Origin: DASYKS01 sp031404815
GTDB lineage: Bacteria > Acidobacteriota > Thermoanaerobaculia > Multivoradales > UBA5704
Assembly (NCBI GenBank): GCA_031404815.1
Contig: JANNIH010000054.1
Span: 124,001 to 188,000 of the forward strand
Direction of reading: 5' to 3'
Length of the DNA: 64,000 bases
The notes under the pieces were generated by a model, which saw only the letters and a list, made by a program, of their open reading frames with translations, did no database searches and was not told where the DNA came from. How positions within the stretch are numbered: position 1 is the first letter of the stretch; the number at the start of each line of letters is the position of its first letter. The translations under genes and the position numbers were made by a program. This document shows positions 39,038-47,881 of the stretch, in pieces.

Positions 39038-39900
39038 TGTCCCTCCTCGGAGAGGTCCGGCATCGCCGGCCCCCCCTGCATGATCTCGGTCTCCGCAAAT
39101 CCGGTGGGGATCTGGAACGTCGAAGCGGGCAGGGTCGCCTCGACCAGATCCTTGATCACCACCGTCGTCGTGGACCGGTCATCTCCGCCGAGGCCAGACG
39201 CGCGACGCGCGAGCAGCCCCATCATCCCCGACCCCTTCGAACGCATCTTGGTCTCGGTCACCGTGACCTGCTTGAGCGGCAGACCCACGACCGTGGCTTT
39301 CACTTTTCGCTCCAGTTGGAACAGCTCCTGAGGTGTCCCGGCGCCCCCGCCGAGGCCCGAAAGGGATTGCGCGGTTCCCCCCACCTCGATCGTCGGCGCC
39401 GTCCAGAGGTCCTCGATGACATCGTTTGCCTGCGTTGTCTTCATCCCCATCGGCATCGAGAGGACCGACGTGTAGGTGGTGTGGAAGCGGTAGTGCGTCG
39501 TCGGATGTCCGAGTAGGTCCAAGCCGGGCTCTTCCAGCAGCTTGACCATCTTCGGATCTTCGATCGTCATCTCGAAGCCCGATCCGGCCATCGCTTCCAT
39601 TCCTGACCCTAAAGCCCGGGCGTCGAACCGCGCGTAGCTCTTCCGCTTCGGGTTCACCAAGAAGACCTTCTTTCCCGAGTCCTGGATCAGAAGGTACGAA
39701 CCGCTCTCGATCATGGGGTTGTCGGTCGCCAGGAATTCGATCTTCGCGGAGCTCCCTTCCAGCCACACCTTTTGTGTGGTGGCGAGGTCGCCGTCTCCAC
39801 CCGTGGCTTGGGTGGTTTGGGCTTGGGTCCACAACCAACCGCCGAAGGCCGGCGATGCAAGGAGGCAAAGGGCAGAGGCCAAGACAATCGATCGGGACAT
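39034..39900 (-). CDS. Exported DUF4412-type protein
   Basis: 288 aa from ATG 39900, which follows AGGAGA; the longer in-frame form to 39933 lacks such a site. A signal peptide (SIVLASALCLLASPAFG) is followed by KVWLEGSSAKIEFLATD and YLLIQDSGKKVFLVNPKRKS, the style of DUF4412/LolA-like periplasmic proteins that may bind lipids. The late TFQIPTGFAETEI stretch is also typical. It is the first gene of a coupled pair with the HEAT-repeat gene. Confidence 0.75.
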   Translation of the reverse strand: MSRSIVLASALCLLASPAFGGWLWTQAQTTQATGGDGDLATTQKVWLEGSSAKIEFLATDNPMIESGSYLLIQDSGKKVFLVNPKRKSYARFDARALGSGMEAMAGSGFEMTIEDPKMVKLLEEPGLDLLGHPTTHYRFHTTYTSVLSMPMGMKTTQANDVIEDLWTAPTIEVGGTAQSLSGLGGGAGTPQELFQLERKVKATVVGLPLKQVTVTETKMRSKGSGMMGLLARRASGLGGDDRSTTTVVIKDLVEATLPASTFQIPTGFAETEIMQGGPAMPDLSEEGH

Positions 39901-39929
39901 GGGGGTTCTCCTGGCAGAGGTGCAAGCGG

Positions 39930-41309
39930 TCATTGCCCGGCCGGGCTGTTCAGATAGCGCGCTACGCCGAACGACACGCCGATTGAAGGGAAGGCGGGGA
40001 ACACCGGACCCACCACGACGATTCGACCGTTGGTCTGAATCTCCATCGCCTCAACACTCGATCCGACGCTCCCCGGGAACCGCGTCCGCACTCGGCCGGC
40101 CACGCCGAAGGTCGAATCGAGCTGACCGTTCGCGGTGTAGCGCGCCAGCCCAAACGCTCCATCTCCGGCACCGGGCTGGCTCTCGTCGATCTGGCCGGCC
40201 ACCACGATCTTGCCGTTGGTCAGGACGCGCAGGTCGTCGACGCCGTCGAACTTCTGCGCGAAGTCGGTCGTCACCCGACCGGCGGTGCCGAAGGTTGGGT
40301 CGAGCTTGCCGTTCGCGGTGAAACGCAGCACGGCAAAGTCCATGTTTGCTGCCCCTCCACCCCCTCCAGTCATTGCGATGCCGCCGCCGACCAGGAACTT
40401 CCCGCCGGCAAGCAGAGCGACCGCGGTCGCGGCGGAGCTCTGGCCGAAGCTCAGCAGGGTCTTGCCGGCAACACCGAACGTGGGGTCGGGTTTGCCCTGC
40501 TTGGTGTAGCGCGCGAGCGCCATTTTGAACGGTCCGCCGGTCGGGCCGGTGCCGGACGGCCCGACGGCCAAGATCCTGCCGTCGGGAAGAAGGGTGAGCG
40601 CCTCGATCGAGTCGTCCCGCCCGGCAAAGTCGGTGGTGACCTTGCCGGCGGTCCCGAAGGTGGTGTCGAGCGCGCCGTTCGGCAGAAAGCGGGCGAGCGC
40701 AAAGTTGTGCCTCCCCAAGGGTCCAGATCTGCCTCCGGCGAGGATTTTGCCGTCGGGCTGCCGGGCCAGCACGAGCACCCAGTCATCGGCGCCGAGGTTG
40801 GTCTTCACCTTGCCGCCGGTCCCGAAAGCGGGGTCGGGCAGTCCGTTGGGGAGAAACCGCATGAGCACGAAATCGACGCCCGGGTCGAGCGGCGAAGAAG
40901 CCGCCCAACCGCCCACCACCAGCTTGCCGTTGGGCTCGCGCAGCAGCGCGAAACCCTCTTCGATCGAGAAGGCACCGAAACCGGCTCGGACCAGGCCGGT
41001 GCCGCCGAAGGAAGAGTCGAGCGAGCCGTCGGGGTTGTAGCGCGCCAGCGCGAAATCGGCCGGATCGCTGATGTCGCTCGCCCAGCCGGCGACCACGAGT
41101 TTTCCGTCCGGCTGCACGACGAGGTCGAACGCGTAGTCGGTGTTGATCGGGCTCGCCGGGTTGAACAGGGTCGTGACAAGCCCCGTGCCCCCGCCGAAGC
41201 TTCCGTCCAAGGTTCCGGCGGCGGCGAGCGCCCGGGTCTGAGCGTGGGCCGAGGCCACCGAGCCGGCCGCCAGGAGAATGAATGTGCTGATCCGTAACCG
41301 GTACCGCAT
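39930..41309 (-). CDS. Exported delta-60 repeat protein
   Basis: 459 aa with a signal peptide (ISTFILLAAGSVASAHA/Q). The mature chain is seven delta-60 repeats of 50-60 residues, each ending with a D-x-(S/T/A)-F-G-x-x-G motif (DGSFGGG, DSSFGG, DPAFGTGG, DTTFGTAG, DPTFGVAG, DPTFGTAG, DSTFGVAG) and a central PDGK(L/I)(V/L)(V/A)GG strand. The fold is expected to be a beta-propeller. Such proteins are secreted in myxobacteria and Acidobacteriota; their roles are unproven. Confidence 0.9.
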   Translation of the reverse strand: MRYRLRISTFILLAAGSVASAHAQTRALAAAGTLDGSFGGGTGLVTTLFNPASPINTDYAFDLVVQPDGKLVVAGWASDISDPADFALARYNPDGSLDSSFGGTGLVRAGFGAFSIEEGFALLREPNGKLVVGGWAASSPLDPGVDFVLMRFLPNGLPDPAFGTGGKVKTNLGADDWVLVLARQPDGKILAGGRSGPLGRHNFALARFLPNGALDTTFGTAGKVTTDFAGRDDSIEALTLLPDGRILAVGPSGTGPTGGPFKMALARYTKQGKPDPTFGVAGKTLLSFGQSSAATAVALLAGGKFLVGGGIAMTGGGGGAANMDFAVLRFTANGKLDPTFGTAGRVTTDFAQKFDGVDDLRVLTNGKIVVAGQIDESQPGAGDGAFGLARYTANGQLDSTFGVAGRVRTRFPGSVGSSVEAMEIQTNGRIVVVGPVFPAFPSIGVSFGVARYLNSPAGQ

Positions 41310-41479
41310 CGCTTGAGCCTCCGCCGGGCGATAAGTCGCCCTCTACTAGAGGCAAGCGGATTCGGCGTGAAATTTTTTCAGGGCGCTTCTATGATCGGTT
41401 TCGATGCAGGGTAGAGACGCCCCGGTACCCAACCACGATCCTCTCCGGGTGCTGGCCGTCGAGGCGTCTCCTGGGCGCC

Positions 41480-41509
41480 TTGACACCCTCTTCCCGTGGC
41501 GTGTATACA
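41480..41509 (+). promoter_or_regulatory. mazEF promoter with overlapping palindrome
   Basis: TTGACA (41480-41485), an 18-base spacer and TATACA (41504-41509). The palindrome TGTATACA covers 41502-41509, so a bound MazE/MazEF complex would block the -10. It lies 24 bases before the mazE ATG. Confidence 0.7.
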
Positions 41510-41532
41510 TCGGATAGCCGAAAGGGAAGGCC

Positions 41533-41778
41533 ATGATGAGCACGAAACTGCAGAAGTGGGGCAACAGCCAGGGGCTGCGACTGTCCAAGCAAGCTCTCGA
41601 CCTCGCCGACCTTACCGTCGGTGATGAGGTCGAGATCATCGTTGGCGATGGCCAGATTCTCATCCGGAAGCCCCCCCGGCCCCGGTTTGACTTGGCAGAG
41701 CTGGTGGCGCGCATCCCCAAGGGCTATCGGGTCGAAGAGGTGGACTTTGGGCCTCCCGTGGGCCGGGAAGAGTGGTAA
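41533..41778 (+). CDS. mazE: MazE-family antitoxin (AbrB/SpoVT fold)
   Basis: 81 aa. KLQKWGNSQGLRLSKQAL is the typical DNA-binding swapped-hairpin half, and the C-terminal acidic tail would occupy the toxin's RNA-binding groove. Two ATGs (41533 and 41536) are possible. The stop TAA abuts the toxin ATG with no gap, the usual type II layout. Confidence 0.93.
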   Translation: MMSTKLQKWGNSQGLRLSKQALDLADLTVGDEVEIIVGDGQILIRKPPRPRFDLAELVARIPKGYRVEEVDFGPPVGREEW

Positions 41779-42114
41779 ATGCCGCTCTACATCCCGCGCA
41801 AAGGCGATTTTCTCACCTTGTCGTTCGACCCGCAGGCCGGCCATGAGCAGAAAGGGCGGCGCCCGGCGCTGGTGATCAGCAACGATCTGTTCAATCGTCA
41901 CACCGGACTAGCGATCGTCGTCCCGATTACGAATACGGATCGAGGGTACCCGTTTCACCTCACGGTCCCCGGAAGCTCCTCGTTGACCGGCTTCGCGATG
42001 GTCGAGCAAGTGAAATCGGTGGACTTCGCGAAGCGCCGCGCGGCGTTTGTGGAGCAGGCCCCAGTCGACTTCGTCGACGACGTTCTGGCGCTTGTCGAGG
42101 CTTGCTTGCGCTGA
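41779..42114 (+). CDS. mazF: MazF-family endoribonuclease toxin
   Basis: 111 aa, normal for MazF. RPALVISNDLFNRHTGLAIV and VVPITNTDRGYPFHL form the conserved SH3-like core with the catalytic Arg (RRPAL) and Thr (PITNT). It should cut single-stranded RNA at short motifs; the motif is unknown. It is made directly after the antitoxin. Confidence 0.93.
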   Translation: MPLYIPRKGDFLTLSFDPQAGHEQKGRRPALVISNDLFNRHTGLAIVVPITNTDRGYPFHLTVPGSSSLTGFAMVEQVKSVDFAKRRAAFVEQAPVDFVDDVLALVEACLR

Positions 42115-42165
42115 CAGCCTCGGCGTCATGCAGTCGAGTCCGCCGGCCGCCCCGCTCCGCCGAGG

Positions 42166-43776
42166 TCAGTCGATCTGTGGGCCGGCCGCCTTGACCGCCG
42201 CCGTGACGCCGCTCGCGTATTTCTCGAAGTTGGTGACGAACATTCGCGCCAGCTCGGTCGCTTTGGCGTCGTAGGTGGCGGCGTCCGCCCAGGTCTCGCG
42301 CGGGTGGAGGACTTCGGTCGGAACGTCGTGGACTTCCTCGGGCACGCTCAAGCCGAAGATCGGATCGATCCAGAACGGTCCCGCGTCGAGTTCGCCGCCG
42401 AGTGCGGCCTGAAGCAGCCTTCGGGTCAGCGAGAGTTTCATCCGGCTGCCGGTTCTGTAAGGTCCTCCTGTCCAGCCGGTGTTGACCAGCCAGACCTTCG
42501 CGCCCCCCTCGCGCAGGCGGTCGCCGAGCATCTTGGCGTACACCCCCGGGTGGAGCGGTAGGAACGGCGCGCCGAAACAGGCCGAGAAGGTCGCCTTCGG
42601 CTCGGTGACTCCCCGCTCGGTGCCTGCCACCTTCGCCGTGTAGCCGGACAGGAAGTGGAACATCGCCTGCTCTTCGGTGAGGCGCGAGATCGGCGGCAGA
42701 ACACCGAAGGCGTCGCAGGTCAGGAACACGACGTTCTTCGGCTGGCCGGCGGTGCCGGAGGGATCGACGTTCGACAGGTGGGTTACGGGATAGCTGCCGC
42801 GCGTGTTTTCGGTTTTGCCGTCGTCGTCGAGGTCGAGCGTTCTCCGCTCTCGGTCGTAGGTGACGTTCTCAAGGATCGTGCCGAACCGCCGCGTCGTCGA
42901 GTAGATCTCGGGCTCGCCCTCGGGCGAAAGCCGGATCATCTTGGCGTAGCAACCCCCTTCGATGTTGAACACGCCGTCCGGCCCCCAGCCGTGCTCGTCA
43001 TCGCCGATCAGGGTCCGTTCGGGATCGGCCGACAGGGTGGTCTTGCCGGTGCCCGAGAGCCCGAAGAAGAGCGCCACGTCGTCTTTCGTCGCTCCGTAAT
43101 TCGCGCTGCAGTGCATCGACAGGACGTCGTTCTTCGGCAACACGTAGTTCATGACGCTGAAGATGCTTTTCTTGATCTCCCCGGCGTAGGCGGTGCCGCC
43201 GATCAGGACGCACTTCCGATCCAGGTCGAGCAGAATGAAGACGCCGGAGCGGGTGCCGTCACGCTCCGGTTCAGCTTCGAGGCCGCAGACGTCGAGGACC
43301 AGGAAGTCGGGCTCGAAGGCTTCGAGCGCCTCGCCATCCTCTTCGCGCACGAACATGTTGCGCGCAAAAAGGCAGTGCCAGGCTTTTTCGGTGACCACCC
43401 GGACTTTGATCCGGTAGCGCGGATCGCAACCGGCATAGCCGTCGAAGACGAACAGATCTTTGCCCGCCACGTGGTCGCGCGCCCGCTCGAACAGCGCGTC
43501 GAACTTCTCCGGAGCGAACGGCTTATTGACGTTACCCCACCAGATTTCGCTTTCGCTCCCCTCGTGGCGGACGACGAACTTGTCCTCCGGCGACCGACCG
43601 GTATAGGCGCCGGTGTCGCAAAGCAGCGGCCCCTCGGCAGCCAAGAAGGCCTCGTCGCGGCGAATCGCCTGCTCGCAAAGAGCGGCGGGAGAGAGATTCC
43701 AGAAAGCGGTTCGAGCGCGTTCCAGGCCGTGTCGGTCAAGGCCGAAACGGCTCACGAAAGGACCTTCGCTTCGCAT
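42166..43776 (-). CDS. pckA: Phosphoenolpyruvate carboxykinase (ATP)
   Basis: 536 aa, the standard size for the ATP-dependent form. It converts oxaloacetate to PEP in gluconeogenesis. Key motifs are DTGAYTGRSPEDKFVV, the P-loop GLSGTGKTTLS, and the metal/kinase loop IGDDEHGWG. The C-terminal VNTGWTGGPYRTGSRMK is a further hallmark. It is monocistronic, between mazF and trmJ. Confidence 0.97.
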   Translation of the reverse strand: MRSEGPFVSRFGLDRHGLERARTAFWNLSPAALCEQAIRRDEAFLAAEGPLLCDTGAYTGRSPEDKFVVRHEGSESEIWWGNVNKPFAPEKFDALFERARDHVAGKDLFVFDGYAGCDPRYRIKVRVVTEKAWHCLFARNMFVREEDGEALEAFEPDFLVLDVCGLEAEPERDGTRSGVFILLDLDRKCVLIGGTAYAGEIKKSIFSVMNYVLPKNDVLSMHCSANYGATKDDVALFFGLSGTGKTTLSADPERTLIGDDEHGWGPDGVFNIEGGCYAKMIRLSPEGEPEIYSTTRRFGTILENVTYDRERRTLDLDDDGKTENTRGSYPVTHLSNVDPSGTAGQPKNVVFLTCDAFGVLPPISRLTEEQAMFHFLSGYTAKVAGTERGVTEPKATFSACFGAPFLPLHPGVYAKMLGDRLREGGAKVWLVNTGWTGGPYRTGSRMKLSLTRRLLQAALGGELDAGPFWIDPIFGLSVPEEVHDVPTEVLHPRETWADAATYDAKATELARMFVTNFEKYASGVTAAVKAAGPQID

Positions 43777-43867
43777 GCGTTCCCCCGGCGGTGTGCGGAA
43801 TAGACATCAGGATGTGATCGGCGGTGGATCTTAGAGCATCTCGGCGGAATTGGTAGAGTCCCACGGC

Positions 43868-44656
43868 ATGGCAACCCCAAGAATGCCTCCCGCCGTCGTT
43901 CTCGTCCGTCCGCGCGAGGAAGGAAACGTCGGTTCTTCGGCCCGGGCGATGGCGAACACCGGCCACCACCAGATGCTGCTGGTCGAACCGGCCGCGCTGT
44001 TGGGCGACACCGCGCGCAGGTTCGCGGTGGGTGCCCACCACGTGTTGGATTTCGCCGCGCGCCATGGCTCACTCGCCGAGGCCTTGGCACCGTTCCGCCG
44101 CGTGGTGGCGACGACCTCCACCCGCGACCGGAAACTTGACGTGCCGTTGATCTCGCCGAAGGAGCTGCCGGACCTCCTCGCCGACGACCCGCCCGATCTG
44201 CCCACCGCGATCGTTTTCGGCCCCGAGGTCGGTGGCCTGACCGGCGACGAACTCGCGCTCGCGCATGCCGTGGTGCACATCCCATGTGCGCCGGAACAGC
44301 CGACGCTCAATTTGGGCCAGGCGGTCTTGATCGTCGGTTACGAGCTGTTCCAGGCCCGGCGCTCCGCAGGCGAGTCTGCGAGCGCGCCTCCGGGTGTTTC
44401 GGCTCCGTTCGAACCGGCCGCGACTTCCGACGTGGAGGGGCTGTTTATGCATATCACCGAAGTGCTCGGTGCGGTCGGCTTCGCTCGTGACGACAGCTTC
44501 GATGGCGTTCTGCGGGATCTTCGCCAGTTGGCCGGACGAACCGACCTTTCCGTGCGCGAAGTTCGGATCCTGCGCGGCATTTGCCGCCGGACGGCGAACG
44601 CATTGGCGGGAAGACTTCGAGCGGTGAGGGGGACAGAGGAGACCTCCGCGCTCTAG
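43868..44656 (+). CDS. trmJ: SpoU-family tRNA 2'-O-methyltransferase (TrmJ-like)
   Basis: 262 aa from ATG 43868. VVLVRPREEGNVGSSARAMA is the N-terminal substrate loop with the catalytic Arg, IVFGPEVGGLTGDELA the second motif, and IPCAPEQPTLNLGQAVLIVG the third, which forms the SAM-binding trefoil knot. The C-terminal helical extension fits TrmJ, which methylates position 32 of tRNAs. The end overlaps the sigma-factor gene on the other strand. Confidence 0.9.
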   Translation: MATPRMPPAVVLVRPREEGNVGSSARAMANTGHHQMLLVEPAALLGDTARRFAVGAHHVLDFAARHGSLAEALAPFRRVVATTSTRDRKLDVPLISPKELPDLLADDPPDLPTAIVFGPEVGGLTGDELALAHAVVHIPCAPEQPTLNLGQAVLIVGYELFQARRSAGESASAPPGVSAPFEPAATSDVEGLFMHITEVLGAVGFARDDSFDGVLRDLRQLAGRTDLSVREVRILRGICRRTANALAGRLRAVRGTEETSAL

Positions 44657-45261
44657 TCTGTCTCGGAGGGTTCGGTATCGATCGGCCGTTTCGTATAGCC
44701 ACGTAGAAACATCCGCTCGGTGAGCGCCGCCATACAGCGCCGGGCGACTTTCCGCACGCTGGACGGGTGGTAACCCATCTGCTCCGCGACCTCACCGGAA
44801 TTGAGCCCGAGGCGGTAGCGCAGGCGCAGTAGCCGGCGGCAGCGCGGTGGGAGGCCTTCGATCAGGTTGTCGAGATCCCAACGGACCTCCGCTTTCTCTT
44901 GTGGCGCCGCCTCCGGCTCAGAGAGCAGCTCGAGGATCACGGCATCGACCGAGTTGTACAGGTTCGTGTGCTTCTTGCGCCAGTAAACTACGCAGCGGTT
45001 GCGCAAGGTAACAAGAAGCCATGCCTCCGGATCCTGGATCTCGCTCCACTTCTGAAGCGTCGAGATCAGTGCTTCCTGCACCAGATCCTCGGAATCATAC
45101 GCAGGCACGCGATAGCGCGCGAGGATCTGCTTGAGTCGCGGCCGAAGCCTAACCAGGAGATCCTCGATCGACTCCCGGACCACGGCGGAGTCGGCAGGCG
45201 GATCGATGGCGGAGGGGGCTGTGGCCGGTCGGTCGGTAGCGTGTCGATTGGAGGCAGCCAT
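44653..45261 (-). CDS. ECF-like RNA polymerase sigma factor
   Basis: 202 aa. Region 2 includes AYDSEDLVQEALISTLQKWS and AWLLVTLRNRCVVYWRKKH; region 4 is an HTH at about 150-180 (LNSGEVAEQMGYHPSSVRKV). It has no neighbouring anti-sigma or kinase gene, in contrast to the one at 31296. Regulation may lie elsewhere. The stop overlaps the trmJ stop by three bases. Confidence 0.88.
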   Translation of the reverse strand: MAASNRHATDRPATAPSAIDPPADSAVVRESIEDLLVRLRPRLKQILARYRVPAYDSEDLVQEALISTLQKWSEIQDPEAWLLVTLRNRCVVYWRKKHTNLYNSVDAVILELLSEPEAAPQEKAEVRWDLDNLIEGLPPRCRRLLRLRYRLGLNSGEVAEQMGYHPSSVRKVARRCMAALTERMFLRGYTKRPIDTEPSETD

Positions 45262-45427
45262 TCGAGCGCCCTGAAACTCTGGCTCCGCGAGCGGTGGTTT
45301 CCGCCGCGAGCCATTGATGATACCGCTTCAGACCGTAAATACTAGTTGCGACTCGATCATTCTTCCCAATTCTCCGCCCAAGGGCTCCGATCGAAAGCCG
45401 GGTGGCCCTCCACCAAGCAGCGGCCGT

Positions 45428-45466
45428 ACCCCTCGGGGACCCCTCGGGGACCCTCCGGGACTCCGG
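45428..45466 (+). repeat. Tandem 11-bp near-palindromic repeats
   Basis: ACCCCTCGGGG at 45428-45438 and 45439-45449 (identical), then degenerate copies to 45466. Each unit contains CCCCTCGGGG. The array ends 26 bases before the eda start. Confidence 0.6.
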
Positions 45467-45492
45467 ACTCCCGGTGATATGCTCGCGGGCGT

Positions 45493-46164
45493 ATGCTCAA
45501 GGCTCTCGAAACAACCCGAGCGCAGGTTGCGCGTTCGCTGGCGAATTCCCCGGTGATCGGTGTCGTCCGAACCCAAGATGGAGAGGCCGCTCGCGCCCAG
45601 GCGCAAGCGTTTCTTTCCGGCGGCCTCGAGCTGGTCGAGATCACCTTCTCGGTTCCCGGCGCCGCCGATCTGGTACGGGAACTCCTCGCGCACCGCGGGG
45701 GGCCCGGTCCGCCGTGGATCGGGATGGGCACGGTGACGACTCTTGAGCGCGCCCGTGAGGCGCTCGCGGCCGGTGCCGAGTTCGTGGTCACACCAAACGT
45801 CAGCGCCGAGGTCGGCGCGGAGGTGCGAAGCGCGGATTGCTTTTGGGTCTGCGGTGCGCTCACCCCGACCGAAGTGGTCACCGCCCACGAGCTGGGAGCC
45901 GACCTTGTGAAGGTGTATCCTCTGCCCCCCGTCGGCGGCGCCGCATACCTGGCGACGATCCGCCAACCTCTGGGAGACATCCCGATGCTCGCTGCCGGTG
46001 GATTCGGCGTCGAGGAGATCCCCACCTACGCCATGGCCGGAGCTTCGGCTTTCGGGATCGGCGGCCCTTTGCTGGGCGCTGATGAGGCCGAGACCCGGCA
46101 CCGCGTGGCGCGAGCGCTGGAGCTCGCGCGCGCACCGCGGAACCCCCGCGCGGAGACGAGATGA
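45493..46164 (+). CDS. eda: 2-dehydro-3-deoxy-phosphogluconate/galactonate aldolase family
   Basis: 223 aa TIM-barrel class I aldolase, cleaving KDPG to pyruvate and glyceraldehyde 3-phosphate (Entner-Doudoroff route). Features are VIGVVRTQDGEAA, LELVEITFSVPGAADLV with the conserved Glu, GMGTVTTLERAREALAAGA, FVVTPN and DLVKVYPL with the Schiff-base Lys. It begins an apparent operon with the 139-aa gene and apgM; the next start overlaps as ATGA. KDPG versus related substrates cannot be told apart here. Confidence 0.9.
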   Translation: MLKALETTRAQVARSLANSPVIGVVRTQDGEAARAQAQAFLSGGLELVEITFSVPGAADLVRELLAHRGGPGPPWIGMGTVTTLERAREALAAGAEFVVTPNVSAEVGAEVRSADCFWVCGALTPTEVVTAHELGADLVKVYPLPPVGGAAYLATIRQPLGDIPMLAAGGFGVEEIPTYAMAGASAFGIGGPLLGADEAETRHRVARALELARAPRNPRAETR

Positions 46165-46580
46165 CCAACCCTACGCCGCCTCGCCAACTGCTCTTCGATT
46201 CGACTCCCGAGATCTTTGCGACCGATACCGGGGGATCGTTCGTCTTTCCACTCGCATTGGCCGGCGACTCCTATCTTGCGACCCAGTCGTACGACGAGAT
46301 CCGTTTCGTGTTCTCGCTCTGGCACCCTTCCGGCCAACGCACCATCGATCTCGACCGCGCCTACGTCGAGCTGCGCGCCTCGTTCGATCCCGACGATGAG
46401 CACTGGACCAAGCTCGCGGAGATCGAGCCCGTGGTGCCGCCCTATGCGGGCAGCGACAGCTTCGACGGCTGGATCGTGCTGCCGGTCCTCGCCGCGAGCT
46501 GCGCGTTCGCACTCGCCGGCAGTGGCTTCGAAACCCGCGCGCGGGTGCAGATCCGCGCCAGCGCCTACTTCGTCGCCTGA
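46161..46580 (+). CDS. Protein of unknown function in the eda-apgM operon
   Basis: 139 aa, start overlapping the eda stop (ATGA). Beta-rich sequence with a central LDRAYVELRASFDPDDEHWT and a conserved-looking Trp; no signal peptide. It resembles no family I know. Tight coupling on the 5' side and a 26-base gap to apgM suggest a cytoplasmic helper or a stand-alone beta-sandwich protein. Confidence 0.7.
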   Translation: MTNPTPPRQLLFDSTPEIFATDTGGSFVFPLALAGDSYLATQSYDEIRFVFSLWHPSGQRTIDLDRAYVELRASFDPDDEHWTKLAEIEPVVPPYAGSDSFDGWIVLPVLAASCAFALAGSGFETRARVQIRASAYFVA

Positions 46581-46606
46581 ACCGCCCCGGGAAGGCAGGA
46601 GCCTCG

Positions 46607-47854
46607 ATGCGCCATCTAGACCTGTTGCGCCGACTCGCCCAGCCCAACGAGTCGAAGATCGTCCTTCTGGTGCTCGATGGTGTGGGCGACATTCGGACCG
46701 AGGAGCAACCGCAAACCGCCCTCGAGGCGGCGCGCCTGCCCAACCTGGACGCGCTCGCCGGCCGCTCGGCTCTCGGCCGCCTGATGCCGGTCTATCCCGG
46801 CGTCACGCCCGGGAGCGGTCCCGGCCATTTGGGGCTGTTCGGGTATGACCCGAGCGATCCGGGCGCCGACATCGGCCGTGGCATCCTCGAAGCGATCGGT
46901 GAGGGGTTGCCGATCGGCCCAGGCGATGTCGCAGCGCGCGGTAACTTCGCCACCGCAAGCCGTACCGGCCACCTGACCGACCGGAGGGCGGGGCGCATTC
47001 CGACCGATGAGTGTCGGCGGCTCTGTCGGACGATCAACCTGGCGCTCGATGCTGCGCTCCAGGCGGCGCCGATCCCCGGGCTCTCGGTAACCGTGGCGCC
47101 GGGCGAGGGGCACCGATTCGTTCTGCACCTCCGCGGCCAAGCCGGTGGCGCACCGCTCTGCGCGGCGATCGCCGATACCGATCCGCAACAGCTCGACGTG
47201 CCGCCGCTCGATGTGCGGGCGACCGCGCCGGAAGGCGAGGCCACCGCCGCCGCGATCGCCCGCGTGGTCGAGATCATCGAGCGCGCGATCGTCGAAGAGC
47301 CCCGGGCGAACCGCGCCCTCCTCCGCGGGTTCTCCCAGTTGCCGCACCTGCCGCAGATTCCCGAGCTCTACAAGCTCAGGGCGGGCGCCTTCGCCGGCTA
47401 TCCGCTCTACCGCGGTGCGGCGGCGGCGAGCGGGATGGAGATCGTGCCGTGCGGCAAGGCGTTCTCCGAGATCCTCAATGCGGTGCGCGCCAACTGGGAC
47501 CGTTTCGACTTCTTCTTCCTTCACGTCAAGCAGACCGACCAGGCGGGAGAAGACGGCGATCGGACCGCCAAAATCCAGGTGCTCGAGGATGTGGACGCCC
47601 ATCTGCCCGACCTCTTGGCGCTTAAGTCCGATGTTGTGGCGATCACCGGCGATCATTCGACCCCGGCGCCGATGAAGGCGCACAGCTGGCACCCGGTGCC
47701 GCTGCTCATTCACTCGGGCGTCTGCTCGTGGGGCTTTGCCGACGAATTCTCCGAGCGCGCCTGCGCCCACGGGGAGATCGGCACGATCCCGTCGTTCCAA
47801 ATGATGTCGCTGCTGCTCGCCAACGCCGGCCGCCTGGCGAAATTCGGGGCGTAG
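46607..47854 (+). CDS. apgM: Cofactor-independent phosphoglycerate mutase, archaeal (ApgM) type
   Basis: 415 aa alkaline-phosphatase-superfamily enzyme interconverting 3- and 2-phosphoglycerate. VLLVLDGVGDIR holds the metal Asp, TPGSGPGHLGLFGYDP the nucleophile Ser, and AITGDHSTPAPMKAHSWHPV the second metal cluster with two His. ARGNFAT and LRGFSQLP-type loops are typical of ApgM. With eda it links Entner-Doudoroff products to lower glycolysis. Confidence 0.93.
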   Translation: MRHLDLLRRLAQPNESKIVLLVLDGVGDIRTEEQPQTALEAARLPNLDALAGRSALGRLMPVYPGVTPGSGPGHLGLFGYDPSDPGADIGRGILEAIGEGLPIGPGDVAARGNFATASRTGHLTDRRAGRIPTDECRRLCRTINLALDAALQAAPIPGLSVTVAPGEGHRFVLHLRGQAGGAPLCAAIADTDPQQLDVPPLDVRATAPEGEATAAAIARVVEIIERAIVEEPRANRALLRGFSQLPHLPQIPELYKLRAGAFAGYPLYRGAAAASGMEIVPCGKAFSEILNAVRANWDRFDFFFLHVKQTDQAGEDGDRTAKIQVLEDVDAHLPDLLALKSDVVAITGDHSTPAPMKAHSWHPVPLLIHSGVCSWGFADEFSERACAHGEIGTIPSFQMMSLLLANAGRLAKFGA

Positions 47855-47881
47855 GCTCCGGATCAGTTGCCGGCAAACCCT

